64,000 nucleotides of DNA, from assembly GCF_003691365.1 (NCBI RefSeq), contig NZ_CP033087.1, positions 1,068,501-1,132,500 of the forward strand, written 5' to 3'. This DNA is from Commensalibacter melissae (GTDB lineage: Bacteria; Pseudomonadota; Alphaproteobacteria; Acetobacterales; Acetobacteraceae). The translations under genes were made by a program, and so were the position numbers. The notes under the pieces were generated by a model. It was not told the DNA's origin, made no database searches, and saw nothing but the letters and a program-made list of their open reading frames with translations. Shown here piece after piece: positions 1 to 13,610 of the stretch (positions within the stretch are counted from its first letter, which is position 1; every line of letters begins with the position of its first letter).

Positions 1-5
1 ACAGT

Positions 6-941
6 TTAATGCAATGCATACCGTTTACGTTTCAACACCGTAAAATCTGCATCGGCATGATAGGATGAACGTGTTAAAGGAGAAGCGCTTACCATTAAGA
101 AACCTTTTGATTTAGCCAATTTTTCCAATTCTTTAAATTCATCAGGATGAACATATTCCACAACAGGTGCATGTTTGGAAGAGGGTTGTAAATATTGACC
201 CAACGTTAAAAAATCTACCTCAGCACATCTTAAATCATCCATAACCTGAATGATTTCTTCCTTTGTTTCTCCCAGACCAAGCATTAACCCCGATTTTGTG
301 AATATGGACGGATTCAGTATTTTTGCCTCATGCAAAATTCTCATTGATTGAAAATAACGGGCGCCTGGACGAATGGATGGATATAAACGTGGAACTGTTT
401 CCATATTATGGTTGAAAACATCAGGTTTGGCTGCGCTGATAACAGCCAACGCCCCATCTTTTCTAAGAAAATCAGGTGTCAGCACCTCAATTGTAACAGT
501 TGAAGAAATATTTTTTATAGCCTTGATAACATTTGCAAAATGGGAGGCCCCACCATCTTTTAAATCATCACGATCAACAGATGTAATAACAACATGACGC
601 AATTTTAATTTTTGAACCATATCAGCAATTTTTGATGGTTCATCATGATCAATTGGATCAGGTTTTCCCGTTGCAACATTACAGAACTTACATGCTCTTG
701 TGCAAATGCTTCCCAAAATCATTACTGTTGCGTGACCCTCTGACCAGCATTCACCAATATTTGGACAAGCAGCCTCTGCACAAACGGTATTTAGTTTATA
801 ATTCTGAAGCAAGGTATCCGTTTCATTAAAACTGGAACTGTGTTTAATCCTTGTTTTAATCCACGCCGGTTTAGGAAGTTTCGCAATATTCTCACCAGAT
901 AAAACTGTCTGATGACGAACTACAATACGTTTTACAGTCAT
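6..941 (-). CDS. lipA: Lipoyl synthase (radical SAM)
   Basis: Inserts two sulfurs into protein-bound octanoyl groups to make the lipoyl cofactor of 2-oxoacid dehydrogenases and the glycine cleavage system, in the cytoplasm. The 311-aa product has both expected iron-sulfur sets: the auxiliary cluster CX4CX5C at C54, C59 and C65, and the radical-SAM CX3CX2C at C80, C84 and C87. The C-terminal RSSYHAD segment carries the conserved RSSY motif of the family. Length is typical. It lies 56 bp downstream of trpC on the same strand, so it may be co-transcribed with the trp genes. The ribosome binding site is weak. The stop codon is only 5 bp from the window edge, so its downstream neighbour is not visible. 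Confidence 0.97.
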   Translation of the reverse strand: MTVKRIVVRHQTVLSGENIAKLPKPAWIKTRIKHSSSFNETDTLLQNYKLNTVCAEAACPNIGECWSEGHATVMILGSICTRACKFCNVATGKPDPIDHDEPSKIADMVQKLKLRHVVITSVDRDDLKDGGASHFANVIKAIKNISSTVTIEVLTPDFLRKDGALAVISAAKPDVFNHNMETVPRLYPSIRPGARYFQSMRILHEAKILNPSIFTKSGLMLGLGETKEEIIQVMDDLRCAEVDFLTLGQYLQPSSKHAPVVEYVHPDEFKELEKLAKSKGFLMVSASPLTRSSYHADADFTVLKRKRYALH

Positions 942-997
942 TTTATATCATATTCCCGATTGTAAAAAACAGATACGCAAAACAACATAAAACAATT

Positions 998-1855
998 TTA
1001 TTTAATTCCTAATAGATTTCTGGCCGCTGCCCCTGCATTTTTTTGTGATAATAGGCTTTCACCCACCAATACTGCACCAGCTCCAACTTTCTGGACAGCC
1101 TGAATATCCTCAAACGTTTTTAATCCACTTTCTGAAACAATAATACGGTCAGGAGGAACCAATGGAGCAAGATGTTGAGTTATGGATATATCCGTTTTCA
1201 GGGTTTTCAAATTTCTATTATTGATGCCAATAAGAGAAACATCCAATGCCAGCGCCCTGTTCAATTCTTCCCTGTCATGTACTTCTACAAGCACATCCAG
1301 CTCCAAACATGTAGCCAATTCCAGTAAGGCGGCCGCTTCCTTATCTTTTAGTGCGGCCATGATCAATAAGATGCAATCTGCTTCAATCACGCGACTTTCG
1401 TAAACTTGATAAGGTTCAAGAATAAAATCTTTACGTAGAACAGGAAGGGAACAAGCATCTCTTGCAATTTTGAGATCCTCATTATTTCCATGAAAATATG
1501 CATTTTCTGTCAAAACGGATAAACAACAAGCTCCTGCATTTTCATATTGAACCGCGATCATCGCCGGATCATAGTCAGGACGAATAATTCCTGCAGATGG
1601 AGACGCTTTTTTACATTCAGCAATTAATCCAATCTGTTTTTTTGCCACCTGGTCTTTTATTATTTTAGCAAAACCGCGAGTAGGCGTATTTTTATTTTTT
1701 GCTTCTCGAATAATATCCTTGAAGGATTTTATTTCAGCCCTTTTTGCAACCTCAGCTCTTGTTCTTGCACAAATTCGCTCCAATACATCAGAAGGATGAT
1801 TTTCAGATTGCAAAATGGCATTCAATACGGAATTGGATTTTTCTTCGTCATTCAT
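998..1855 (-). CDS. trpC: Indole-3-glycerol phosphate synthase
   Basis: Catalyses ring closure of carboxyphenylaminodeoxyribulose phosphate to indole-3-glycerol phosphate in tryptophan synthesis. It is a 285-aa monofunctional TrpC with no fused TrpF domain. The catalytic stretch AECKKASPSAG lies at residues 79-89, the LRKDF motif at 140-144, and the phosphate-binding GAGAVLVGESLL segment near the C-terminus. It follows trpD by 12 bp, consistent with a trpE-G-D-C operon. The first 20 or so residues are polar and poorly conserved in the family. trpF, trpB and trpA are not in this window. Confidence 0.97.
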   Translation of the reverse strand: MNDEEKSNSVLNAILQSENHPSDVLERICARTRAEVAKRAEIKSFKDIIREAKNKNTPTRGFAKIIKDQVAKKQIGLIAECKKASPSAGIIRPDYDPAMIAVQYENAGACCLSVLTENAYFHGNNEDLKIARDACSLPVLRKDFILEPYQVYESRVIEADCILLIMAALKDKEAAALLELATCLELDVLVEVHDREELNRALALDVSLIGINNRNLKTLKTDISITQHLAPLVPPDRIIVSESGLKTFEDIQAVQKVGAGAVLVGESLLSQKNAGAAARNLLGIK

Positions 1856-1867
1856 GATATTGTCTAA

Positions 1868-2944
1868 TTAAAAATGGTTTTCATTTTGTATGGCCCGAAG
1901 AACTGATAAAGCCTTACCGCTATCGATCGCTTCAGACGCTTGGTTTATAAGTCTCTTCAAGATACAAGGATCAATTTCACCATGTGAATTTATCAAAGAA
2001 TAACCTTTTACAATATGTAGCGCAATAGCGGTATTTATCAAGACTGTGTCACGATAGGCACCTTTTTCACCATAAAGAAGATCCAGCAATGCCTTCGCAT
2101 TTTCGGATGGTGTTCCACCCTGTATCTCTGTAAGAGGGGTATGTCTCAGACCGGCCGCTTCCATAGTGGACAATGTTAAATCAACCGGTACAATCCTGTT
2201 ATTTTCCAGGGCCAGTATCGTTGATGGTCCTGCCAACGTAATTTCATCAACACCGTGTTCGGATTTATTGGGATCAATAAACCCATGAACAGCCCATACC
2301 CGTTTTGAACCCAGTTTTTGCAAGACCTTGATTAGAGGATACAACCATTTTTCATGATATACCCCAATCATTTGATATGAAACATTTGCAGGATTGGATA
2401 AAGGACCCAGTAAATTAAATATAGTCCGAATTCCAAGTTCTTTACGTACGATATTAATTTCTTTAAGAGCCGGATGATGAATAAAGGCCGATAAAAAAGC
2501 CAATTTATTATCACGCAAATTATTTTCAATAACTTCAAAATCATCCTCTGGCATAATACCCAGAGCAGATAGTACATCAACACCACCACTTTTGGATGAC
2601 TGTGCCCGATTTCCATGTTTGGCAACCGGTATTCCAAGAGCGGCCAGAACAAAACTGACAGCAGTAGAAATATTCAAAGTGCTGCGTCCATCTCCGCCTG
2701 TTCCACATACATCAATTGTTTCATCATCAATCAGTTTTATGGACAGCATGCGTTGACGCATTGATTGAACAGCTCCTAAAAGCTCTTCAACCGTTTCACC
2801 CCGCATTCGTAATATTATTAAAAAAGCCGCTATTTGAGCATTTGGAACATTACCAGAAAATATATGCTCGAAAATTTCATAGGACTTTTCCGTAGAAAAC
2901 TTTTGTCCTTGTAAGGCTTGTTGTAAAATATGTGTAAAAGACAA
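1868..2944 (-). CDS. trpD: Anthranilate phosphoribosyltransferase
   Basis: Transfers phosphoribose from PRPP to anthranilate, the second step of tryptophan synthesis. The 358-aa protein has the glycine-rich PRPP loop GTGGD at residues 81-85 and the KHGNR anthranilate-site motif at 109-113. The start is a TTG codon. It is supported by an AGGAT ribosome binding site about 7 bases upstream and by a normal family N-terminus; the next in-frame ATG would remove about 45 conserved residues. It begins 2 bases after the trpG stop, so the two are probably translationally coupled. Confidence 0.96.
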   Translation of the reverse strand: MSFTHILQQALQGQKFSTEKSYEIFEHIFSGNVPNAQIAAFLIILRMRGETVEELLGAVQSMRQRMLSIKLIDDETIDVCGTGGDGRSTLNISTAVSFVLAALGIPVAKHGNRAQSSKSGGVDVLSALGIMPEDDFEVIENNLRDNKLAFLSAFIHHPALKEINIVRKELGIRTIFNLLGPLSNPANVSYQMIGVYHEKWLYPLIKVLQKLGSKRVWAVHGFIDPNKSEHGVDEITLAGPSTILALENNRIVPVDLTLSTMEAAGLRHTPLTEIQGGTPSENAKALLDLLYGEKGAYRDTVLINTAIALHIVKGYSLINSHGEIDPCILKRLINQASEAIDSGKALSVLRAIQNENHF

Positions 2945-2946
2945 AG

Positions 2947-3549
2947 TTAAATCCTGTTTTTCAATGACTTTTTTTCATTCCATTCATTTGATAAAAAAAG
3001 GAAGTTTTTCAATAAATCATGACCTTGTTCAGAAGCAATGCTTTCTGGATGAAATTGCACTCCATATAAAGGAAATCTTTTATGTTGCAAAGCCATTAAA
3101 ATATAATCGTCGGTGAATGCCGTTAAATTAAAATCATCAGGGAGACTTTCCGTTTCAATAATTAAAGAATGATAACGAGTTACCTTTAGGGGATTGTGCA
3201 AATTCTTAAATATTCCCCTTCCATCATGTTTGATTTTTGAAATTTTTCCATGCATTGGATTTGTCTTGATAATTTTGGCTCCAAATGCCTGCCCAATAGC
3301 CTGATGTCCAAGACAAACACCCAAAATGGGGATTCTTGATGCGGCACTTTTAATCAACTCACAACATATCCCTGCATCAGAAGGTGTACAAGGGCCAGGT
3401 GAGATAACAATTGCCTCGGGTTTTAATGATATGGCTTCACTTACAGAGATTGAATCATTTCTGTAAACCTGACAGTCACATCCCAAATCACCAAGATATT
3501 GGACAAGATTATATGTAAAACTGTCATAATTATCGATAAGTAAAATCAT
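2947..3549 (-). CDS. trpG: Anthranilate synthase component II (glutamine amidotransferase)
   Basis: Class I glutamine amidotransferase that supplies ammonia to TrpE for anthranilate formation. From the ATG at 3549 the protein is 200 aa and starts with the family's usual MILLIDNYDSF. An upstream in-frame TTG at 3567 would add only six atypical residues, so I prefer the ATG. The catalytic nucleophile is C79 in GVCLGHQ; H167 and E169 in VQFHPES complete the triad. It sits between trpE and trpD. In related bacteria such a subunit can also serve 4-amino-4-deoxychorismate synthase (PabA); whether it does so here cannot be seen. Confidence 0.95.
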   Translation of the reverse strand: MILLIDNYDSFTYNLVQYLGDLGCDCQVYRNDSISVSEAISLKPEAIVISPGPCTPSDAGICCELIKSAASRIPILGVCLGHQAIGQAFGAKIIKTNPMHGKISKIKHDGRGIFKNLHNPLKVTRYHSLIIETESLPDDFNLTAFTDDYILMALQHKRFPLYGVQFHPESIASEQGHDLLKNFLFLSNEWNEKKSLKNRI

Positions 3550-3588
3550 GATTTCTTCGAATTCCAAAAATTTGATTAAAGCATATGA

Positions 3589-5100
3589 CTAATTTGCTTT
3601 TTTAGAAAAATTCTTGTTGGTAAACGTATAACGCCAAGCCTCTTCAGCAGCACGAAATAATGCTTTTGCCTTATGTTTTGTCTCTTGGTATTCCGCTTCC
3701 GGATCGCTGTCAGCAACCACCCCACACCCTGCTTGAACATACATGTGCTGATCTTTAATGAGAGCTGTTCGCAATCCTATACAGGTATCCATACTTCCAT
3801 CCGCTCCAAAATAGCCAATACATCCGGCATAGGTTGTTCTGCGTGTTGGTTCTACCTCATCAAGAATTTCCATCGCTCTTATTTTGGGTGCTCCCGTCAA
3901 TGTTCCAGCTGGAAAACCGGCAATCAAAGCATCCAGAGCGGTTAGCCCTTTACGCAATTTCCCTTCAACATTTGATGAAATATGCATTACATGGCTAAAT
4001 CGTTCAATAACAAATTTTTCTGTTACTTTTACACTTCCAATTTCACTGACACGCCCAACATCATTCCGACCCAAATCAATCAGCATAAGATGTTCGGCCA
4101 ATTCTTTTTTATCAGCCAACAATTCTTTTTCTAACTTGAGGTCTTCTTCATAACTTTTACCTCTTGGACGAGTACCCGCCAAGGGGCGAACCGTTACTTT
4201 TCCACCTCTCAACCTGACAAGAATCTCAGGTGATGAGCCAACCAGAGAAAAATTTTCAAGTTGAAGACAAAACAAGAAAGGTGCCGGATTGATTCGTCTT
4301 AACGCACGATATAATGATACTGGTGATAGAGCAAAAGGAACAGAAAAGCGTTGACTGGGGACAACCTGAAAAACATCACCATCATAAATATATTTTTTGA
4401 TATTTTGAACAATATCCCTAAACTGATCTTTGGTTAATGTTGATTGCGGTTTTGGTAATGTTAATGGATTGATATTCGAAGTTTTTTGCTCTAAAGGAAA
4501 AGGCTCAGCCAATGCTTCTTGAATTTTTTGCAAGTTTTTTTTTGCCTGAAATTCTGTTTTGTCTGACGTATCCCTTAGAGGTGCCGCCAAAATCAGTTCG
4601 TCCTTAACGGCATCAAAAATTGCAAAAACAGAAGGTCTGATCATGATTCCTTCAGGCAAATGAAGATCATTGGCCGGAGGATTGGGCAGATCTTCCATCT
4701 GTCTGACCATATCATATCCCAAATATCCAAAGATCCCCCCAACCATGGGTGGAATATTTATATCAATTTCTAATTGGCTTTCAGAAATCAATGCACGCAG
4801 AGATTCCAGAGGCTTTTTATTTTCCTTAATGTAATTTTTCGCACTGTCTGATGGATTTCGATTAATATAGGCAATTCCATCTATAGATTTCCATATCAAA
4901 TCGGGAAATAAACCGATAATGGAATAACGTGCTTTGTTTATTCCTCCTTGCACGCTTTCCAACAAAAAAATATTGGTCAGATTCTTTCCAACCAATTCGG
5001 ATAATCTTAAAAACGCAGCAACAGGGGTCAGTAAATCAGCTGATTTAATTGAATATATTACTGTTTTTTGTTGATTAATCTGAAAATCTTCATTCAACAC
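3589..5100 (-). CDS. trpE: Anthranilate synthase component I
   Basis: Converts chorismate to anthranilate with ammonia from TrpG. The 503-aa protein has the N-terminal LLES motif (residues 46-49), which in this family forms part of the tryptophan feedback site, so allosteric inhibition is likely. The chorismate-binding half contains RPLAGTRPRG, LIDLGRNDVGRV, GTLTGAPKIRAM and YAGCIGYFG. The start is a GTG codon with AAAAGGAA upstream at a slightly long spacing. Only 21 bp separate it from ppiD upstream, leaving no room for a leader-peptide attenuator directly before trpE. Confidence 0.96.
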   Translation of the reverse strand: MLNEDFQINQQKTVIYSIKSADLLTPVAAFLRLSELVGKNLTNIFLLESVQGGINKARYSIIGLFPDLIWKSIDGIAYINRNPSDSAKNYIKENKKPLESLRALISESQLEIDINIPPMVGGIFGYLGYDMVRQMEDLPNPPANDLHLPEGIMIRPSVFAIFDAVKDELILAAPLRDTSDKTEFQAKKNLQKIQEALAEPFPLEQKTSNINPLTLPKPQSTLTKDQFRDIVQNIKKYIYDGDVFQVVPSQRFSVPFALSPVSLYRALRRINPAPFLFCLQLENFSLVGSSPEILVRLRGGKVTVRPLAGTRPRGKSYEEDLKLEKELLADKKELAEHLMLIDLGRNDVGRVSEIGSVKVTEKFVIERFSHVMHISSNVEGKLRKGLTALDALIAGFPAGTLTGAPKIRAMEILDEVEPTRRTTYAGCIGYFGADGSMDTCIGLRTALIKDQHMYVQAGCGVVADSDPEAEYQETKHKAKALFRAAEEAWRYTFTNKNFSKKAN

Positions 5101-5121
5101 GAAATCTTAATTCCTTTTGAG

Positions 5122-7044
5122 TTAATGGCTCAGCTGATCAATTAACGCATCAAGCGCTTTTTTATTGATTGTGGGTTTACTTGATTGTTCTAATGATAAT
5201 GCATAACTAGCCTCAATATCGTTTTGTAAAGACTGAGCTAATTTATCTTTCAAAATTTGGTAGTTGTCCTGATCATTTTTCGATTGCGGTGTTTCAATCA
5301 AATTCAAACTTGCCACCACAAAACCATCATTTGATTCAATCATAGTGACATCACCAAGTTTCATTGAAAAAGCTGCATTCTGCAATACTGGCGATAGATT
5401 CTGGGCTGGCTTTTGTCTAGTAAATCCCTGACTTAACTGTAAGGGAAAACCTGACTTTACTTCTTCAAGTTTCTTTTTCTGAACAAAAACAGCTTTATAT
5501 ATGTCTGTAGCGGCAATATTTGCCTGATGATAAATATCTGCATTTTGCCAGGCTTTTATAACCTTGTTTTTTGCTTTATCATAAGGTTCCTCATGAGCAG
5601 GCAATATATCCTCAATTAAAAATGCATAATATGAATTATTTCCGCCATCTATCACAGAAGGATAGGTATTTTTGGCAGTTGAGAAAATTTTGGTCAACAT
5701 ATTCTGTCTGAATTTTCCACTTGCGGGTATAGGTGCCTGTTCTCCATTAAGGGTCAATCCCTGTTCATTAATTGTTCCTTCCACTGCATCAGCACCTATA
5801 TCAGATGTAATTTTATCAAGACTACTTCCTTCTGCCAAAATGTTCTGTAATTTGGAAACACGACTTCCCAATTCCTGTTTGGCTTGTTCATTTGCAATTT
5901 CAGCTTTCAATTGTGATTTGGCCTGTTCAAAACTAACAATTTTGGAAGGTAGTATCCTGGTTACTTTAACTACCGACCAACCTAAAGTTGTTTTGAATGG
6001 TTCTGTCACTGTTTCAGGATTTGCATTGAAAACCTCATTACCCAGTTCGGGCAGAGGAATTGCCGTTTTTTCTAGACCTGTCATTTCCAAAGCCGTTCCT
6101 TGATTATTATGCGCATACTCCTGTATTTTTTCCCAGTTGTTCTGATGACGCCAATATACAGATGCTGTCTGCGCCTGACTTTGCTGGTTAAAAGTCAATA
6201 CTTGAAAGCTTCTGGCTTCAGAATGAACAAATTGCTTTTTCTTGTATTCATAGGCTTGATGTAAACTTTTATCATCAATCTCCAGACTTTTGGCTATTGT
6301 GTCAGGCGATAGAATGACAATTTTTACCCTTCTATATTCAGGGATTTTAAATTCCCATAAGTGATTGTCATAATAACGCTTCAATATTTCTTCCTTTGGC
6401 GTTTCTCCTGAATGAAAATGACTATATGGCACTGAAACAAAGGATAATTTTCGCGTCTGATTCAAAAATTGATAATAGGGCTGCACAAAACTATCAGAAA
6501 CTTTAACCCCCGATACAATTGGATCAATCATGTTTTGAATGGATATTTGATCCCGAACCATGGAAAGAAAATATTTTTCGGATATATTTGCCGCTTTTAA
6601 CTGCAAATTGAATTTCTCACGATCAAATTTTCCATCTGTTTGATATTCAGGCATATTCCAGATTGTATCTCTAATCACCGTATCAGGAACATTAAGCCCC
6701 AATGAATGAGCGTTATTAATCAAAATATTTTGCAAAATCAGCTGCTGCAACGTTTGATTAATTGTCATATTTTTAACTATGGGTGGAATTTGGGAAATAT
6801 CCGAATATCCCTCTTTCATAGCCTCTTGGTATATTTGCTTTTGGGAAAGGTTATCCAATTCCATTACAGAAATTTTTCTATCACCAACCTTGGCAACAAC
6901 ATTAGGATCACCATTAAGGCCATTGTTCCAGACATTCATGAATATGTCACTGACGCCCCATCCAACAAATACAATAAATATGAGTGCGACGAGAATTCGC
7001 CCAAACCAGGAATCAATAAATAAATGCCTTAACCGAGATAACAT
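5122..7044 (-). CDS. ppiD: PpiD/SurA-type periplasmic peptidyl-prolyl isomerase
   Basis: Membrane-anchored periplasmic folding factor of the PpiD family. The 640-aa protein starts with a short cytoplasmic tail and one transmembrane helix at about residues 14-34. A SurA/PpiD N-terminal chaperone region follows, then a parvulin-like segment at roughly 260-370 and a long helical C-terminus. The parvulin domain is divergent, so chaperone activity is safer to assume than isomerase activity. It is the first gene of the minus-strand unit leading into trpE; in many alphaproteobacteria this gene also precedes trpE. It diverges from tpiA across a 210-bp AT-rich gap that should hold promoters for both directions. 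Confidence 0.9.
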   Translation of the reverse strand: MLSRLRHLFIDSWFGRILVALIFIVFVGWGVSDIFMNVWNNGLNGDPNVVAKVGDRKISVMELDNLSQKQIYQEAMKEGYSDISQIPPIVKNMTINQTLQQLILQNILINNAHSLGLNVPDTVIRDTIWNMPEYQTDGKFDREKFNLQLKAANISEKYFLSMVRDQISIQNMIDPIVSGVKVSDSFVQPYYQFLNQTRKLSFVSVPYSHFHSGETPKEEILKRYYDNHLWEFKIPEYRRVKIVILSPDTIAKSLEIDDKSLHQAYEYKKKQFVHSEARSFQVLTFNQQSQAQTASVYWRHQNNWEKIQEYAHNNQGTALEMTGLEKTAIPLPELGNEVFNANPETVTEPFKTTLGWSVVKVTRILPSKIVSFEQAKSQLKAEIANEQAKQELGSRVSKLQNILAEGSSLDKITSDIGADAVEGTINEQGLTLNGEQAPIPASGKFRQNMLTKIFSTAKNTYPSVIDGGNNSYYAFLIEDILPAHEEPYDKAKNKVIKAWQNADIYHQANIAATDIYKAVFVQKKKLEEVKSGFPLQLSQGFTRQKPAQNLSPVLQNAAFSMKLGDVTMIESNDGFVVASLNLIETPQSKNDQDNYQILKDKLAQSLQNDIEASYALSLEQSSKPTINKKALDALIDQLSH

Positions 7045-7254
7045 GTGATATAACCCAACCGCGTTATTTTAATTGATAATGAATCATTCTATAATTGATA
7101 AGACCAAACTGATCCACAAAAACATTTGAAAATATTATTCATAAACAGCTTTAAAAAACATCCTTTCATAACATATCCACATTATATACTATAAGCTTTA
7201 TATCTTATCTATCCTGATTATCAAACATTACCTTATTCAAAGGAGTATATTAAA

Positions 7255-8010
7255 ATGAGCAGCCCGATTATTATTGGTAATTGGAAAATGAACGGATTAA
7301 CCCAAGAGGCAAAACATATTGTTTCAACCTTGCTTACCTATGCAACAAATCATCAGAATTTTGCAAAGACAGTCGTGTGCCCACCGTTCACCCAGTTACA
7401 ACTTGTTAAAGAAATGATCGAAAGCAGCCCTTTTGGACTTGGTGCTCAGGATTGCCATTTTGAAGATAAAGGTGCACATACGGGTGATATTTCCCCTGCC
7501 ATGTTACAGGATATTGGAGTGAAATACGTTGTTTTGGGTCATTCTGAGCGGAGAAAAGATCATCAGGAGAGTGATCAACTGGTTTTAAAAAAAACAATCG
7601 CAGCACAAAACAAAGGGCTATTACCTGTTGTATGTATCGGTGAAACCAAACAAGAACGAGAAACAAACCAACAAGAAAAAATTGTAGAGGCACAGTTAAA
7701 AGGTTCACTACCTCAAAATTTTAATGGGTTAGTCGCTTATGAACCTATTTGGGCCATTGGTACCGGATTAACAGCCAATAATGATCAGATTTCTGAAATG
7801 ATTCAATTCATTCGCAAAAAACTTGTTGCTCAATATGGAGAAAATGGTAAAAAAATATCTATATTATATGGGGGTTCTGTAAAACCTGGTAATGTTAGGG
7901 ATATTTATGCCACTCCTGAACTGGGCGGTGTTCTAGTTGGAGGTGTCAGCATTGTTCCTGATGATTTCATAAAATTAATTGACATAGCTCAAGAATTTAT
8001 TAGGTCTTAA
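7255..8010 (+). CDS. tpiA: Triosephosphate isomerase
   Basis: Interconverts dihydroxyacetone phosphate and glyceraldehyde 3-phosphate. The 251-aa protein contains the catalytic residues K11 (GNWKMNG), H96 (LGHSERR) and E163 (AYEPIWAIGTG), plus the phosphate-binding YGGSVKPGN loop. Translation starts at an ATG preceded by a strong AAAGGAG at 7239-7245. secG follows 40 bp downstream, an arrangement common in alphaproteobacteria. Confidence 0.98.
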   Translation: MSSPIIIGNWKMNGLTQEAKHIVSTLLTYATNHQNFAKTVVCPPFTQLQLVKEMIESSPFGLGAQDCHFEDKGAHTGDISPAMLQDIGVKYVVLGHSERRKDHQESDQLVLKKTIAAQNKGLLPVVCIGETKQERETNQQEKIVEAQLKGSLPQNFNGLVAYEPIWAIGTGLTANNDQISEMIQFIRKKLVAQYGENGKKISILYGGSVKPGNVRDIYATPELGGVLVGGVSIVPDDFIKLIDIAQEFIRS

Positions 8011-8050
8011 TCTTTATTATCCCTATCGATTGTGAAAGTATATATACACC

Positions 8051-10845
<2,795 letters not shown>

Positions 10846-10865
<20 letters not shown>

Positions 10866-11322
10866 AAGCGCTTATCAAACAAACTTCAATCATGATTGTT
10901 AATATCCAGCGAATTGAATAATATCCATTTGGCAACTCGCTGGAAAGATAAATTTTTTTCTCATAAGAGAATAATAGCATATAACTTGATATCAAAAGAA
11001 AAATTGCGATCAGATCATATTTATAAATTGTCAGTACAATTATTATTTCACCTATAATGCAGGGTGATATGGCCAGCAACATTCTTTTTTTATTTATTTC
11101 CTCACTCTCTGATTGCAAATAGAGAATTGGTTTTTGCATTGCAAGTATCCAGTTTATTCCCCCAGTGAAAGACAAAAGAATTACTGCATAACTGACAAAA
11201 GAAATTATCAATTTTTGAATTGAAACAGAAGCAGGATAAAATAGAATGAAAATTGTCATTAAGAACAAGGGTAAAGGCGACAGTATTCCTGTAATAAAAA
11301 ATATAAAGGGAATACGATTCAT
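10846..11322 (-). CDS. DUF3429-type small membrane protein
   Basis: A 158-aa hydrophobic protein with about five predicted transmembrane helices. The segment [10 protein letters not shown] resembles the conserved motif of the DUF3429 family, whose role is unknown. I chose the ATG at 11322 because a GGAG lies about 7 bases upstream; an ATG at 11334 and a TTG at 11343 are also in frame. The 3' end overlaps kdsA by 20 bp, tail to tail. Family assignment is from memory of the motif and is moderately certain. Confidence 0.7.
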
Positions 11323-11526
11323 AGATTTCTCCATAATGATCAATTATTTTTTTAAAATTAGCTGAATATTGTAAATAGCTGGCAATTTGACCATTTCTTG
11401 ATTATACTTGGTAATGTTTAACAAAATGTCCAATATTCTTGGCATTTTACTAAGTTATCAATCTAGTTAAATAGATTTGGAAATACAAATTTTTACTCTT
11501 ATTAAAAATAAAAATGTAAGGATTAA

Positions 11527-12819
<1,293 letters not shown>

Positions 12820-12854
12820 TTCTTTTTCAATTGATAAACACGGGGAGAAAATCA

Positions 12855-13184
12855 ATGCATATCATACATGCAATCAAAAGATTTGTAAAAGCAACGATTC
12901 CTCCCCTTTTCTTCTTGTTACTGACAGCATATTTTGTAAAAAATACCTTTGATGGGGATCATGGCCTAAAAAGTTATCATATTCAACAGGAACAGATGAT
13001 AAGAGCACAGCAAAGTCAGCAAGATGCAATTTCCGAACAAGCAGCCTGGGAAAGAAGAGTAAAAGGATTAAAAGAAAATGCCCTTGATGCAGACCTTTTA
13101 GATGAGCGAACACGGGTTATGTTAAGTTATTCAAACCAGGAAGAAATTGTTATTCCTTATAAAACAAATGAACATCTTTATTAA
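12855..13184 (+). CDS. ftsB: FtsB/DivIC-like septum formation initiator
   Basis: Likely divisome protein: a short cytoplasmic N-terminus, one transmembrane helix (about residues 14-32), then a periplasmic coiled coil and a short tail containing AWERRVKGLK and DLLDERTRVMLSY, typical of FtsB/DivIC. The protein is 109 aa from the ATG at 12855, preceded by GGGGAGA. A longer reading from a TTG at 12831 would translate through this ribosome binding site and is unlikely. The position immediately after eno supports FtsB. Confidence 0.85.
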   Translation: MHIIHAIKRFVKATIPPLFFLLLTAYFVKNTFDGDHGLKSYHIQQEQMIRAQQSQQDAISEQAAWERRVKGLKENALDADLLDERTRVMLSYSNQEEIVIPYKTNEHLY

Positions 13185-13220
13185 TATAAAAGATTATTGA
13201 TTTATTGAAACAAATCTGAA

Positions 13221-13260
13221 TAAAAAAACCCTGACTAAATCAATAGTCAAAGTTTCTTTT
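13221..13260 (-). terminator. Intrinsic terminator after rpmG
   Basis: On the minus strand a 9-bp stem (two G-U pairs, core TGACTA/TAGTCA) with a 6-base loop spans 13229-13252 and is followed by seven Ts. It lies between the convergent ftsB and rpmG genes, 35 bp beyond the rpmG stop. The plus strand also has a T-rich run after the stem, so it could terminate both genes. Confidence 0.75.
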
Positions 13261-13286
13261 TGATCCATAAATTAATTTAAGATTAA

Positions 13287-13454
13287 TTACTTAATTTTTG
13301 CTTCACGGAAAACAACGTGTTTACGAACAACTGGATCGTATTTTTTCAATTCCATCTTGCCGGTATGGGCTCTTGCATTTTTTCTGGTTACATAGAAAAA
13401 ACCAGTTTCCGCCGTTGAAAGCAATTTAATTTGTATTGTGTTACTTTTCGCCAT
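13287..13454 (-). CDS. rpmG: 50S ribosomal protein L33
   Basis: A 55-aa ribosomal protein beginning [20 protein letters not shown] and ending in [14 protein letters not shown], with typical length and sequence. The cysteine zinc-ribbon seen in some L33 paralogs is absent (C-minus form). The ATG at 13454 is correct: the reading frame stays open for 26 further codons upstream, but that extension is not L33-like. A strong terminator follows. It lies downstream of the biotin genes on the same strand but probably has its own promoter in the 156-bp gap. Confidence 0.96.
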   Translation of the reverse strand: MAKSNTIQIKLLSTAETGFFYVTRKNARAHTGKMELKKYDPVVRKHVVFREAKIK

Positions 13455-13610
13455 TCTGTCCTCATTTTGATCAGGCTGATTTACTAAAATATAACTATAT
13501 ATTTTAGGGTTATATTTTACATATAAAAGCAAGTCTATTCTTTAATTCAACTTACTTACAAAATTTTAAGATTTTGTCAAATATTATTTGTTCATAATAT
13601 TTTACGGATT

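Noticed and set aside
3550-3567. Longer TrpG start at a TTG upstream
   Set aside because: It adds six non-conserved residues before the canonical MILLIDNYDSF; the ATG at 3549 fits the family.
7045-7254. Additional DnaA boxes in the ppiD-tpiA gap
   Set aside because: Only partial matches such as ATATCCACA were found, with one or more mismatches.
13455-13532. N-terminal extension of L33
   Set aside because: The upstream codons are hydrophobic and unlike L33; the protein has its usual length from 13454.
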